A DNA stretch of 57,241 bases from Bacteroidota bacterium (GCA_018818165.1 JAHISP010000064.1:1-57241); one strand, 5' to 3'. Counted from the first letter of the stretch, positions 44,726 to 54,424 are shown. Notes: generated by a model not told the origin, from the letters alone. Numbers and translations are program-made.

Positions 44726-46216
44726 ATGAAAAAGAAAATTCTCGACTTACTAAGTGGTGTTCACGAAATAATAGTTGAAAATTGGAGCGCAAAATTAGAA
44801 TTCAATTTTGGCAACAAACTATCAAAATCTGAAATAAAAGAATTTGTAAATTCTAGTTTACGAAGCTTAACGGAAGTTATTAAAAGTGCTGAATATTTAT
44901 CAATTGACCAATATTTAATTGACTCGTATAATCTGTTTTCAAGAGCTAATATAAATCTTCTAGAAGTAAGTCAAATATTCAGTTCTGGAAGGTTTGCACT
45001 TCTTCATAATATTGATAAAACAGAAATAAAAAAGCATGATCCAATTATTATTCTTGGATTTCTTGATGATATTATTGAACAGATTTTTGCTCGCTATTCA
45101 ATGCTTTATCAAAATACACAGATAAAAGAAATTGAATATGATCGTGACAGACTAGCAAAAAAGCTTGAAATGAATCAACAATATCTGAACACTATTCTTT
45201 ATAAATCGGATACAGCAATTGCAGTAATTGATATTAATGAAAAGTATGTTTCTTGGAATCACGGTGCCGAAGCCATGTTTGGCTATACTGAACAAGAAGT
45301 TGTTGGACAAGATTCTAAATTGCTTTTACCAAATTTGCCAAAATATTTAGACGAGCTAGAGTTTATAATAAAGGAAACACAGATACGAGGTGAAGTACAG
45401 ATTAGTGATACAAAACGGAAAACGAAAGAAGGAATAATTATTCCTGTTCAGATAAAAGTAACGCAAATTAAAAACCAAAATGGCATTAATAGTGGCAGAA
45501 CTATGATAATGCAAGACCTGTCGCAAGTAAAAAAATTACAACAACAAGTTGATCAATCGGAAAAGCTTGCTGTTATTGGTCAATTAGCTGCTGGTGTTGC
45601 TCACGAAATTGGAAATCCTTTAACTTCAATTTCAGCCCTTGTTCAAATAATGCAAAGAAAAAACAAAGATGAAAAACTAACTGACCAACTGGGCACTATA
45701 AAAGATAATATTGATCGTATTTCCAAAATAGTTAGAGAATTGGTGGATTTTTCTAGACCACCTGGCGAGGATAAAGAATTACTTCAGATAAACGATGTTG
45801 TAAAAATTGCTGTAGGTATTGTTAAATATGATAAACGAGTTAAAAATGTTGAATTTAAAACTTGTTTTTCAAAAGAACTTCCAATGATTTTAGCTGTTCC
45901 CGACCAGCTATTACAGGTTTATGTAAATATTTTAATAAATGCGCTAGATGCAATTAATGGAGAAGGTAAAATTGAAGTTCGTACTTATCTTGACGATGTA
46001 TATATTTGCACAGATATAGAGGACGATGGCTATGGAATGGACAATGAAGTAAGAAGCAAAATATTTAATCCATTTTTTACAACAAAAGAAGTTGGTAAAG
46101 GCACAGGCTTGGGTCTTTCGGTTAGTTATGGAATTATAAAAAAAATGCAGGGAAAAATATTAGTTAAAAGTGAAATAAATGCAGGCTCAATTTTTACAGT
46201 AAAATTATTACCATAA
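44726..46216 (+). CDS. NtrB-like PAS histidine kinase
   Basis: 496 residues. Residues 1-140 are helical and resemble the RsbRD-type N-terminal sensor (VENWSAKLEF...LSKSEIKEFVNSSLRSL); this is tentative. A PAS domain follows (about 160-270, AIAVIDINEKYVSWNHGAEA), then HisKA with His293 in AAGVAHEIGNPLTSISAL and HATPase (VYVNILINALDAI, DDGYGMD, GKGTGLGLSVSYGI). No membrane helix, so a cytoplasmic sensor. The sigma-54 response regulator begins 13 bp downstream and is the likely partner. Confidence 0.88.
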   Translation: MKKKILDLLSGVHEIIVENWSAKLEFNFGNKLSKSEIKEFVNSSLRSLTEVIKSAEYLSIDQYLIDSYNLFSRANINLLEVSQIFSSGRFALLHNIDKTEIKKHDPIIILGFLDDIIEQIFARYSMLYQNTQIKEIEYDRDRLAKKLEMNQQYLNTILYKSDTAIAVIDINEKYVSWNHGAEAMFGYTEQEVVGQDSKLLLPNLPKYLDELEFIIKETQIRGEVQISDTKRKTKEGIIIPVQIKVTQIKNQNGINSGRTMIMQDLSQVKKLQQQVDQSEKLAVIGQLAAGVAHEIGNPLTSISALVQIMQRKNKDEKLTDQLGTIKDNIDRISKIVRELVDFSRPPGEDKELLQINDVVKIAVGIVKYDKRVKNVEFKTCFSKELPMILAVPDQLLQVYVNILINALDAINGEGKIEVRTYLDDVYICTDIEDDGYGMDNEVRSKIFNPFFTTKEVGKGTGLGLSVSYGIIKKMQGKILVKSEINAGSIFTVKLLP

Positions 46217-46229
46217 AAAAGGAATAAAA

Positions 46230-47600
46230 ATGGCTACAACAGTTTTAATTGTCGATGACGAAAGAGCAATAAGGGATTCGATACAAGTTGTTTTAGAGGA
46301 TGAAGGTTACAAGACAGATACTTCAAGCGATGGACAAGATGCGCTTGAAAAGATAAAGGAAAACAATTATGATGTTGTAATTACTGATATTAAAATGCCA
46401 AATATGGATGGAATGGAATTGCTGAAGCAAGCAAATAAAATTAGTCCTGAAACTTTTTTTATAATTATGACGGCTTATGCTTCGGTAAAAACAGCTATTT
46501 CTGCAATTCGTGAAGGTGCTTATGATTACTTGATGAAACCAATTGAATTCGATGATTTACTTCTTCGATTAAAGCGATTATCAAAATTTAAAAAGTTGTC
46601 TATTGAAAACAAATCGCTTAGACAAAGAGTTTCGGCTGAGCCAGGATACCAAAATATAATTGGCAATAGTAATGCTATTAAAAAAGTTTTTCGATTAATT
46701 TCACAAGTATCACAAACTAGTAGTAATATTTTAATTACTGGAAAAAGTGGAACAGGTAAGGAGTTAGTTGCAAAAGCAATTCATTATAATAGTAAAAGAA
46801 GAAACGATATTTTTCTTCCAATAAATTGTGGAGCAATTTCTGAAAATTTAATTGAAAGCGAATTGTTTGGTCATAAAAAAGGCTCATTCACTGGCGCAAC
46901 GGATGAAAAAATAGGATTGTTCAAAGTGGCTGATGGTGGAACGCTTTTCCTTGATGAAATTGGCGATCTTCCTTTGAACATGCAAGTAAAACTTCTGCGC
47001 GCAATTGAGGATAAAAAATTTATACCAGTTGGTGGAATTAAGGCTGTATCAACAGATGTAAGAATAATTGCTGCAACAAATCAAAATTTGTTTAAAAAAG
47101 CTGAAACAGGAGAATTTAGAGAGGATTTATATTACCGCCTAAATGTTATTGAAATTTCCTTACCATCTTTGAATGAAAGAAGAGATGATATTCCACTATT
47201 GGTAAATTATTTTGTGGAAAAATATTGCAACGCTATGGGTAAAAAAATTCTTGGTGTTGATAACGATGCCATGAAGGCGCTAATGAATCACAATTGGCGT
47301 GGAGGTGTTAGAGAACTTGAAAATATAATTGAACGGGCGGTAATATTTGCAATGGAAGATGTAATTAAAATGGATGATTTATCTGATTACATTAAAGACA
47401 ATGTTTCTAATTATGGCTTCCCGGTTTCCTTAAAAGAGGCAGTTAAAAATTTTGAACGAGAACATATTATTAATGTAATTAAAAACAATAGTTATAATAA
47501 AGAAGAAACAGCAAAAGCTTTAGAAATAGGACTATCATCACTTTATCGAAAAATGGAAGAATTAAATATCCCAACTAAATTTAGCGAAAATGATTTCTGA
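46230..47600 (+). CDS. NtrC-family sigma-54-dependent response regulator
   Basis: 456 residues. Receiver (LIVDDERAIRDS, acceptor Asp53 in VVITDIKMPNMDG, Lys in YLMKPIEF), AAA+ domain (Walker A TGKSGTGKELVA, sigma-54 contact loop GSFTGA instead of the usual GAFTGA, Walker B GGTLFLDEIG, sensor R-finger region REDLYYRLNV) and a Fis-type helix-turn-helix at the end (KEETAKALEIGLSSLYRKME). It activates sigma-54 promoters once phosphorylated. Paired with the kinase upstream; targets unknown. Confidence 0.93.
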   Translation: MATTVLIVDDERAIRDSIQVVLEDEGYKTDTSSDGQDALEKIKENNYDVVITDIKMPNMDGMELLKQANKISPETFFIIMTAYASVKTAISAIREGAYDYLMKPIEFDDLLLRLKRLSKFKKLSIENKSLRQRVSAEPGYQNIIGNSNAIKKVFRLISQVSQTSSNILITGKSGTGKELVAKAIHYNSKRRNDIFLPINCGAISENLIESELFGHKKGSFTGATDEKIGLFKVADGGTLFLDEIGDLPLNMQVKLLRAIEDKKFIPVGGIKAVSTDVRIIAATNQNLFKKAETGEFREDLYYRLNVIEISLPSLNERRDDIPLLVNYFVEKYCNAMGKKILGVDNDAMKALMNHNWRGGVRELENIIERAVIFAMEDVIKMDDLSDYIKDNVSNYGFPVSLKEAVKNFEREHIINVIKNNSYNKEETAKALEIGLSSLYRKMEELNIPTKFSENDF

Positions 47601-47623
47601 AAATTATTTTTGAAGGACGTTTT

Positions 47624-49186
47624 ATGGAAAAAAGAGAACAGCTCAATAATAAATTAAGCAATCTTATTAAAGATGAAAAAATTATAAATGAAGTTATTGA
47701 AATATTTAATTCTGAATTCAATTCTGAAATTGTAAAATATAACGATTCGTTTAAAAATTATTTTTTTGCAAAGACTATTTGTGATAGAAATGGTTGTAAT
47801 ATTAAATATTCAAAATCAATTTTTGATACTATAAATTATACTGCTGATCAGATTGAAGGCTTACCAAAAAAATTGAATTCAATTATTCATGAAGACGATA
47901 GATTAAGAGTAGAAAATGGTTTGAATGAATTTTTAGAGAATTCAAAAATAAACGATTACTCAGCTTCGTATAGAGTTATTAGTGAAAATGATGAAATAAT
48001 TCATTTGTATGAAACCATTTCGGCAAAGCGTGATGGCGATGGAAAGATTTATGAATACAATTCAATTTTCTGTGACATTTCAGAAATGGAAAAAAAGAAA
48101 AAAGAATTAGTAGATTATAGTGAAGAAATGATTAAGGTTAATAATAGGAAAGACAAATTTATTTCCATTGTATCGCATGATTTAAAATCACCATACACAA
48201 CCCTGCTTGGGTTTTCCGAAATTCTGCTTAATGACAGCACACTTCCAGAAGAAGAAAAAAGTGAATATATAACTTATATTTACAACAGTTCTCAGCATCA
48301 GTTAAATTTTATTGAGCATTTACTAGATTGGTCAAGATTAAAAACTGGGCGAACTGTTATTGAAAACCAAAGATTAAATCTTAAAAATATTATTTCATTA
48401 GCAGTTTCAAAACTTACTGGAATGGCAGTACGTAAAAACATTGAAATTATTCAAAATATTCAAAATGATGTTTATATAAAAAGTGATGAAAAGCAGATTA
48501 GCAAAGCAATTTCGGATTTATTGCAAAATGCAATTACATATTCCCACAGAGATTCTTCGGTTTCAATTTTGGGAAGTAGATTTAAAGATGATATGGTAGA
48601 AATTATTGTTAAGGATAAAGGAATTGGTATTTCAGACGTTGATCAAGAAAAAATATTCAAATTAGATCAAAAATATTCTACCGAAGGAACAGAAGGCGAA
48701 CAAGGTAGTGGAATGGGTTTAATTTTAGTGAAAGAAATACTCGACAAATTAAATGGTGAGGTTTGGTTTTATTCCAAGAAAAATGAAGGCAGCGAATTTC
48801 ATATTGCGGTGCCAGAAGCACAAAATATAGTTCTTCTTGTTGATGATAATGTTGAAAGATTAGAGGAAAGGGGAAAATTATTATCGGAATCTTTACCAAA
48901 CTATTTATTGTTGAAAGCTAAAAATGGTTATGCCGCTTTAGATTTTATTAATGAAGAACTTCCTTCAATTATTGTTATTAAAAATGAATTAAGTCTATTA
49001 AGTGGCGATGAAATTATTAAATCAATTAGAAATAGAGATAAATACTTTTCAGTTTCGGTATATGTTCTTGCTAATGAAATAAATGCAGAAGTTGAAGAAA
49101 AATATGATTCTTTTGTAATAAATGGACTTTTTCCAATTGATATTCCAAATGATAAACTGATTAAAATTATTAAACAAAATCTGTAA
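47624..49186 (+). CDS. PAS histidine kinase with a degenerate C-terminal receiver
   Basis: 520 residues. N-terminal PAS (about 40-160), HisKA with His185 in FISIVSHDLKSPYTTLLGFS, HATPase (LLQNAITYSHRDS, DKGIGISDVD, GSGMGLILVKEIL). The last roughly 120 residues have a receiver fold (LLVDDNVERLEERGKLL), but the phosphoacceptor Asp is missing: the strand reads IIVIKNELSL where VLDxxMP is expected. It may thus be a pseudo-receiver that modulates the kinase. GAAGGA site; 23 bp after the NtrC-like gene, so a third member of one signalling operon. Confidence 0.85.
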   Translation: MEKREQLNNKLSNLIKDEKIINEVIEIFNSEFNSEIVKYNDSFKNYFFAKTICDRNGCNIKYSKSIFDTINYTADQIEGLPKKLNSIIHEDDRLRVENGLNEFLENSKINDYSASYRVISENDEIIHLYETISAKRDGDGKIYEYNSIFCDISEMEKKKKELVDYSEEMIKVNNRKDKFISIVSHDLKSPYTTLLGFSEILLNDSTLPEEEKSEYITYIYNSSQHQLNFIEHLLDWSRLKTGRTVIENQRLNLKNIISLAVSKLTGMAVRKNIEIIQNIQNDVYIKSDEKQISKAISDLLQNAITYSHRDSSVSILGSRFKDDMVEIIVKDKGIGISDVDQEKIFKLDQKYSTEGTEGEQGSGMGLILVKEILDKLNGEVWFYSKKNEGSEFHIAVPEAQNIVLLVDDNVERLEERGKLLSESLPNYLLLKAKNGYAALDFINEELPSIIVIKNELSLLSGDEIIKSIRNRDKYFSVSVYVLANEINAEVEEKYDSFVINGLFPIDIPNDKLIKIIKQNL

Positions 49187-49265
49187 TTAATTGGAACTTG
49201 TTCGGATTATATACTTGGTATATAATAATATTTTAATGTAATAAAAAATAATAGGATTTTTAAAG

Positions 49266-49763
49266 ATGAAAAAATGGTTCCCATTATATACAAAACCTCG
49301 CCATGAGGTTAAAGCTTTGGAACAAATAAAAGAACTAGGAATTGAAGTATTTCTTCCAACAATAGTTGTTTTAAAACAATGGAGTGATAGAAAAAAGAAG
49401 GTTACAGAAGCACTTTTTAAAAGCTATATTTTTATTAATGCCATTGAAAAAGAAAGAAATTATGCTCTAACATGCGATGCTGTTCTTAAATCGATAACTT
49501 TTGATGGAAAGGTGGCAACAATTCCAGAATCGGAGATTGAGAGCTTAAAAATTATGTTAAAAACACCCGAAAGAATTCAAGTTATTGATGGAATTTCAAA
49601 AGGCAAAATTGTATTAATTGAATCAGGTCCTTTTACTGGTGTTGAAGGATATATAAATTCAATAAGCAAGGATGAAAGTACTTTGTCACTTTCAATTGAA
49701 TTGCTAAACCGCACGGTTAAAGTTGTTATTCCAAGTTCAACAAAAATTAAGGCTATTAATTAG
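49266..49763 (+). CDS. NusG-like (UpxY/RfaH-type) transcription antitermination factor
   Basis: 165 residues. NGN domain (WFPLYTKPRHEVKALEQI, IEVFLPTIVVLKQWSDRKKK, ALFKSYIFINA) and a C-terminal KOW domain (KGKIVLIESGPFTGVEGYIN). Shape and length match the specialised NusG paralogues of Bacteroidota (UpxY), which usually sit at the head of polysaccharide operons. No such operon is here: the next genes are an HD protein, a sirtuin and alaS. It could be a mobile or broadly acting paralogue. Confidence 0.8.
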   Translation: MKKWFPLYTKPRHEVKALEQIKELGIEVFLPTIVVLKQWSDRKKKVTEALFKSYIFINAIEKERNYALTCDAVLKSITFDGKVATIPESEIESLKIMLKTPERIQVIDGISKGKIVLIESGPFTGVEGYINSISKDESTLSLSIELLNRTVKVVIPSSTKIKAIN

Positions 49764-49771
49764 GGGATATT

Positions 49772-50761
49772 ATGTTAAACCAAAAAAGTATTCTTGAACA
49801 CGAAGTTGGCGAGGACGCTCATCTTTTTTTACTAATTACGAAAATTGAAAAGAAGGTAACTAGAACCAACAAGGAATTTTTAAGTCTAGAATTGAGAGAT
49901 ATTTCCGGTACAATTGCTGCAAAAATGTGGGATGGATTTGAAGCATTTTTCCAATCGGCTAATGAAGGAAAAATTACTAAAGTAGATTGCAAATTTGATG
50001 AATACAACGGAACACCACAATTAATTATTAATAGAATAAGGTTGGCAATTGAAAATGATAACGTTACTCATTCCGATTTTCTTCCACGCTCTCAAAGAAA
50101 TTTGGATGAAATGAAAGCTGAGTGGAACAAAGTTGTTGATGAAATTACTAGCAAATATTTTAGGGAATTAATTCAAAAAATATTTGATGCTGAAACATTT
50201 GAAAAGTATTGCAACGTTCCCGCGGGTAAAGCATGGCACCATTCCTATATTCATGGGTTGCTTGAACACACTCTTGAAATAATTAAAATTTGCAAAACTG
50301 CATGCGATATTCATCCAGAATTAAATAGAGACTTATTAGTTGCCGGTGCAATTTTTCACGATTTTGGAAAAACTGAAGAACTGACTTATGAAACAAATTT
50401 TGATTACACCGATAAAGGTAAATTAATTGGACACATTGTTATTGCTGCTATGCGGATTGAAGAAAAAGCAAAGGAAATAAATAGATTTCCTGAATCATTA
50501 AAGAATCAATTAATTCACTTGGTTTTGAGCCATCAAGGAAAATTGGAATATGCTTCGCCAGTAATTCCTAAAATGCCTGAAGCTGTTGTTTTATATCACG
50601 CTGATGAATTGAGTGCAAAATCTAATGCCTATTTAAACGTATCAAAAAATGATAGACAAGGAAATACAAACTGGACAAACTTTATTCGCCTTGCGGAAAC
50701 AGCAATTTATATTCCTCCAACAGATGAAAACGAAAATTTGAAAGAATCTTTGTTTGATTAA
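49772..50761 (+). CDS. YhaM-like OB-fold / HD-domain exonuclease
   Basis: 329 residues. OB fold at residues about 15-95 (FLLITKIEKKVTRTNKEFLS, SGTIAAKMWDG) followed by an HD domain (WHHSYIHGLLEHTLEI, AGAIFHDFGKTEEL with the His-Asp pair, LVLSHQGKLEYASP). This layout is that of the Gram-positive YhaM/CBF1 3'-to-5' exoribonuclease. Start 8 bp after the NusG-like gene with AGGGGA. RNA or DNA 3' trimming is the family-based role. Confidence 0.82.
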   Translation: MLNQKSILEHEVGEDAHLFLLITKIEKKVTRTNKEFLSLELRDISGTIAAKMWDGFEAFFQSANEGKITKVDCKFDEYNGTPQLIINRIRLAIENDNVTHSDFLPRSQRNLDEMKAEWNKVVDEITSKYFRELIQKIFDAETFEKYCNVPAGKAWHHSYIHGLLEHTLEIIKICKTACDIHPELNRDLLVAGAIFHDFGKTEELTYETNFDYTDKGKLIGHIVIAAMRIEEKAKEINRFPESLKNQLIHLVLSHQGKLEYASPVIPKMPEAVVLYHADELSAKSNAYLNVSKNDRQGNTNWTNFIRLAETAIYIPPTDENENLKESLFD

Positions 50762-50772
50762 AAGTTAATGAA

Positions 50773-51516
50773 ATGAATAAAATGGAAATTCCAAAAGAGC
50801 TAATCGAAAAACTTAAATCAGCAAAATCAATTTTGTTCTTTACTGGAGCGGGAATTTCAGCCGAAAGTGGAATTGACACATTTCGTGGAAAAGGCGGATT
50901 GTGGAATAAAATGTCCGCACAAGAACTTGCCAGTTTTGATGGGTTTATGAAAAATCCAAATTTGGTTTGGGAATGGTATCAATACAGAAGAAAAAATGTT
51001 CGTGAAACAGAACCAAATGCTGGACATAAAACAATAGCAGAATTTGAAAAATATTTTAACGATGTTACAGTAGTTACGCAAAATGTTGATAACCTTCACA
51101 AGCGTGCTGGAAGTACAAACATACTTGAACTTCACGGAAATATTGAACGTAATTTCTGTCTTGATTGCAAAACATTTTATGACGTTGAAAAGTTTATTGA
51201 AGCACATGAAGTTCCCAAATGTGAAAAATGTGGCGGAATGATTCGTCCCGATGTTGTTTGGTTTGGCGAAATGCTTCCACAAGGTGTTTTTGCCGAGGCT
51301 GAAAGGAAAGCAATTGAGTCGGACGTATGTTTTATTGTTGGAACTTCCGCCGTTGTTTATCCCGCAGCTTATATTCCAATATCTGCAAAAGAAGCTGGTG
51401 CAACTTTAGTTGAAATAAATATTGAACCAACAAACATTTCACATCAAGTTGATTTTTCAATAATCGGAAAATCTGGTGAAGTACTTCCACAAATATTTGA
51501 AATGCTTGAATTATAA
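50773..51516 (+). CDS. cobB: Class III NAD-dependent protein deacylase (sirtuin)
   Basis: 247 residues (a start at the second Met, 50782, is also possible). Sirtuin motifs: FFTGAGISAESGIDTFRGK, TQNVDNLHKRAG, catalytic His121 in LELHGN, zinc cysteines 129, 132, 150 and 153, and VGTSAVVYPA. Tyr69 and Arg72 in WYQYRRK form the Y-x-x-R pair of class III sirtuins (SIRT5, CobB), which prefer succinyl- and malonyl-lysine. 11 bp after the HD-domain gene. Confidence 0.9.
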   Translation: MNKMEIPKELIEKLKSAKSILFFTGAGISAESGIDTFRGKGGLWNKMSAQELASFDGFMKNPNLVWEWYQYRRKNVRETEPNAGHKTIAEFEKYFNDVTVVTQNVDNLHKRAGSTNILELHGNIERNFCLDCKTFYDVEKFIEAHEVPKCEKCGGMIRPDVVWFGEMLPQGVFAEAERKAIESDVCFIVGTSAVVYPAAYIPISAKEAGATLVEINIEPTNISHQVDFSIIGKSGEVLPQIFEMLEL

Positions 51517-51587
51517 ATTGCAATAAAAACATTCCCCTTTTCTTATATTTGCGTTTGCAAAAATTAAAATAAATTTTAGGATAATAA

Positions 51588-54188
51588 ATGACTTCAAATG
51601 AAATAAGAAAACAGTTTTTAGATTTCTTTAAAGAAAAAGAGCATCGTATTATTGAAAGTGCTCCAGTTGTTCCGTTTGATGACCCAACTTTACTTTTTAC
51701 AAACGCTGGAATGAATCAGTTTAAAGATGTATTTCTCGGACAAGGTTCACGCGATTATAATCGTGTGGCTAATACACAAAAGTGCATTCGTGTAAGTGGA
51801 AAACATAACGATTTGGAAGAAGTTGGGCGCGACACTTATCACCACACTTTTTTTGAAATGCTTGGAAACTGGTCGCTTGGAAATCCACAAAAGCCGGAAG
51901 AAGGATATTACAAAGAAGAAGCAATTACTTGGGCTTGGGAATTACTGACCAGTGTTTGGAAGCTACCGAAAGAAAGATTGTGGGCAACTGTTTACAGAAC
52001 CGATGAAGAGGCTTTGGAAATTTGGAAAAACAAGACAGATATAAATCCAACTCATGTTTTAAAGTTTGATGAAAAAGACAACTTCTGGGAAATGGGCGAA
52101 ACAGGTCCATGTGGTCCGTGTTCTGAAATTCACATCAATATTGGAGATGATTTTGAAAATCCCAAATGGGTAAATGCCGGCGTTGAACAATGTATTGAAA
52201 TATGGAATTTGGTTTTCATCCAGTATAACCGTGATGAAAACGGTGTGCTTAAAGAATTACCTGCAAAGCACGTAGATACTGGAATGGGTTTTGAACGCTT
52301 GGTTGCAGTACTTCAAAATAAAAAAGCCAATTATGACACGGATATTTTTACTCCAATAATCAACGAAATTTCTAAAATATCTGGTGTGGCTTACAAAGAA
52401 AAAGATGATATCGTTTCAATGCGCGTTATTGCTGACCATATTCGCACGCTAACTTTTGCAATTGCCGATGGAGCAACTCCAGGAAACGAGGGACGCGGTT
52501 ATGTGCTTCGTAGAATTTTGCGACGAGCAGCTCGCTTTGGAAGAAAATTAAATTTAAATGAACCTTTTTTATTTAAACTTGTCGATGTTTTAACTGAAAC
52601 AATGGGTGAAGTATTTCCGGAAATTGTTACAAATAAAGATAGTGTAGTAAAAATTATTAAAGCAGAAGAAGAAAGTTTTAACAGAACTCTTGATAGAGGA
52701 ATTGAGCTATTTGAAACAATTTCGGCAAACACAAAAGAACAAATTAGCGGTGATGATGTTTTTAAACTTTATGACACTTTTGGATTTCCAGTTGATTTAA
52801 CAAACGTAATGGCGGAAGAAAAAGGTTTAACTATTGACGAAGCTCGCTTTAACGAGCTAATGGATGAGCAAAAAGAACGAGCAAGAAGTGCAACAAAAAA
52901 CAAAATTGCAGAAGCTGGAATTACTGTTGAATCTCTTGATGGATTTGAAGGTGACATTTCTAAAGCAACCGAATTTACTGGCTATAATGAAGTTAAATCA
53001 GACGCAAAAATATTATCAATTAAAAATGCTGAAGATACTACATTATTAATATTTGACAAAACTCCATTCTACGTTGAATCCGGTGGACAAATTGGCGACT
53101 TGGGAAAATTGCAAATTGAAAATAAAGTATTTGAAATAGTTGATGTTACTAAAATTGACGGAAAAATTATTCATATAGTTAGTAATCCAGAAAATTATGA
53201 ATTTGAAATTAACACTACCGCAAAATTATCGATTGATGAAGTAAGACGGATGGATATTAAACGAAATCACTCTGCAACTCACTTAATGAATGCTGCGTTA
53301 AGAAAAGTGCTAGGTGAACATGTTAAACAATCTGGATCTTTAGTTGATAATGAAAAGCTCCGTTTTGACTTTGCACATTTTCAAAAAGTAAGTGCCGAAG
53401 AAATTGTCGAAATTGAAAAAATTGTAAATGATAAAATTTGGGAAAGCATATCAACTGGGCATCATTTAAATACTCCATTCGAAAAAGCAAAAGAAATGGG
53501 TGCGTTGATGTTCTTTGGCGATAAATATGGCGACAAAGTAAATGTTGTTCAATTTGGTGATTACTCAATGGAATTTTGCGGTGGAACTCACGTAAAAAAC
53601 ACATCGGAAATTGGGATATTTAAAATTGTAAGTGAATCATCAATAGCTAGTGGAATTCGTAGAATTGAAGCTGTTACTGGACGTGGGGTTTATGAATTGA
53701 TTTCTGCACAAGAAAACAAGATTAACGATTTAAGCCAAAAATTATCAGAAGCTAATGATGAAAAGAGAAAGCTTGAAAAAGAAATTTCAGAATATGAATT
53801 AAAATCCAAGCTTGGTGGAATTGATGAAATATTAAAATCACCAAATGAAATAAATTCAATCCATATTTTTAAAGGCAAAGTTGAAGCTTCAAACATGGAT
53901 GAATTAAAATCGATGGGCGATGAACTCCGCAACAAAATGAAAACAAATGCCGTTGGTATGTTAATTTCTGTAATTGAAGATAAAGTTGGAATTGTATGCG
54001 TTGTGAGTGATGATTTAATAAAAGATAAAAAAATTTCCGCTGGAAAAATTGTTGGAAGCGTTGCAAAAATTCTCGGCGGCGGCGGCGGCGGAAGACCTCA
54101 TCTCGCAACAGCCGGCGGAAAAGATATTTCTAAAATTGATGAAGCACTTGAAAAAGTTGATGAAATAATAGACGAATTAATGAGATAA
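51588..54188 (+). CDS. alaS: Alanine-tRNA ligase
   Basis: 866 residues, full length. Class II core with TSNEIRKQFLDFFKEKEH at the N-terminus, FTNAGMNQFKDVFLG, GETGPCGPCSEIH and the GRGYVLRRILRRAARF motif. Editing domain: RNHSATHLMNAALR and FCGGTHVKNTSEIGIF with the zinc ligands. C-terminal DHHA1 region ends GGGGGGRPHLATAGG. It charges tRNA-Ala and clears mischarged Ser and Gly. Terminator directly after the stop. Confidence 0.97.
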   Translation: MTSNEIRKQFLDFFKEKEHRIIESAPVVPFDDPTLLFTNAGMNQFKDVFLGQGSRDYNRVANTQKCIRVSGKHNDLEEVGRDTYHHTFFEMLGNWSLGNPQKPEEGYYKEEAITWAWELLTSVWKLPKERLWATVYRTDEEALEIWKNKTDINPTHVLKFDEKDNFWEMGETGPCGPCSEIHINIGDDFENPKWVNAGVEQCIEIWNLVFIQYNRDENGVLKELPAKHVDTGMGFERLVAVLQNKKANYDTDIFTPIINEISKISGVAYKEKDDIVSMRVIADHIRTLTFAIADGATPGNEGRGYVLRRILRRAARFGRKLNLNEPFLFKLVDVLTETMGEVFPEIVTNKDSVVKIIKAEEESFNRTLDRGIELFETISANTKEQISGDDVFKLYDTFGFPVDLTNVMAEEKGLTIDEARFNELMDEQKERARSATKNKIAEAGITVESLDGFEGDISKATEFTGYNEVKSDAKILSIKNAEDTTLLIFDKTPFYVESGGQIGDLGKLQIENKVFEIVDVTKIDGKIIHIVSNPENYEFEINTTAKLSIDEVRRMDIKRNHSATHLMNAALRKVLGEHVKQSGSLVDNEKLRFDFAHFQKVSAEEIVEIEKIVNDKIWESISTGHHLNTPFEKAKEMGALMFFGDKYGDKVNVVQFGDYSMEFCGGTHVKNTSEIGIFKIVSESSIASGIRRIEAVTGRGVYELISAQENKINDLSQKLSEANDEKRKLEKEISEYELKSKLGGIDEILKSPNEINSIHIFKGKVEASNMDELKSMGDELRNKMKTNAVGMLISVIEDKVGIVCVVSDDLIKDKKISAGKIVGSVAKILGGGGGGRPHLATAGGKDISKIDEALEKVDEIIDELMR

Positions 54189-54190
54189 AG

Positions 54191-54233
54191 AAAAGCATCC
54201 ATGCAGAATAATATTCTCTGCATAGATGCTTTT
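54191..54233 (+). terminator. Terminator hairpin after alaS
   Basis: Long stem: AAAAGCATC / GATGCTTTT outside and ATGCAGA / TCTGCAT inside, beginning 2 bp after the stop. The T-run is short (TTTT). It could act for transcription arriving from either side. Confidence 0.7.
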
Positions 54234-54242
54234 AGTAACACA

Positions 54243-54412
54243 TCATGTTTTCAGTATTGGGACACGTCTATTTATTTAAAAACATTACTGTAATTTAGCT
54301 GGTTTCTAAAACTGTTTTGTAACTTTATCTATATCAGCTTTGCGATTCGGCGAATTGCCCTACATTGTAGCTCGAATCGCTGATTCTAGAGCTTTGCCAT
54401 TTACAAGTTTGC
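54243..54412 (-). repeat. 170-nt triple-palindrome dispersed repeat, copy 2 (inverted)
   Basis: Reverse complement aligns end to end with 24677-24845. The centre CTACATTGTAG-type palindrome is intact; the flanking palindromes have drifted (GCGATTCGGCGAATTGC, CTCGAATCGCTGATTCTAG). It is bounded by the alaS terminator and the 3' end of the GH13 gene, so the spacer is almost wholly this repeat. Confidence 0.75.
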
Positions 54413-54424
54413 AATTCATTTATA

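Noticed and set aside
54191-54424. A small RNA gene between alaS and the GH13 gene
   Set aside because: The spacer is accounted for by the alaS terminator hairpin and the second triple-palindrome repeat.
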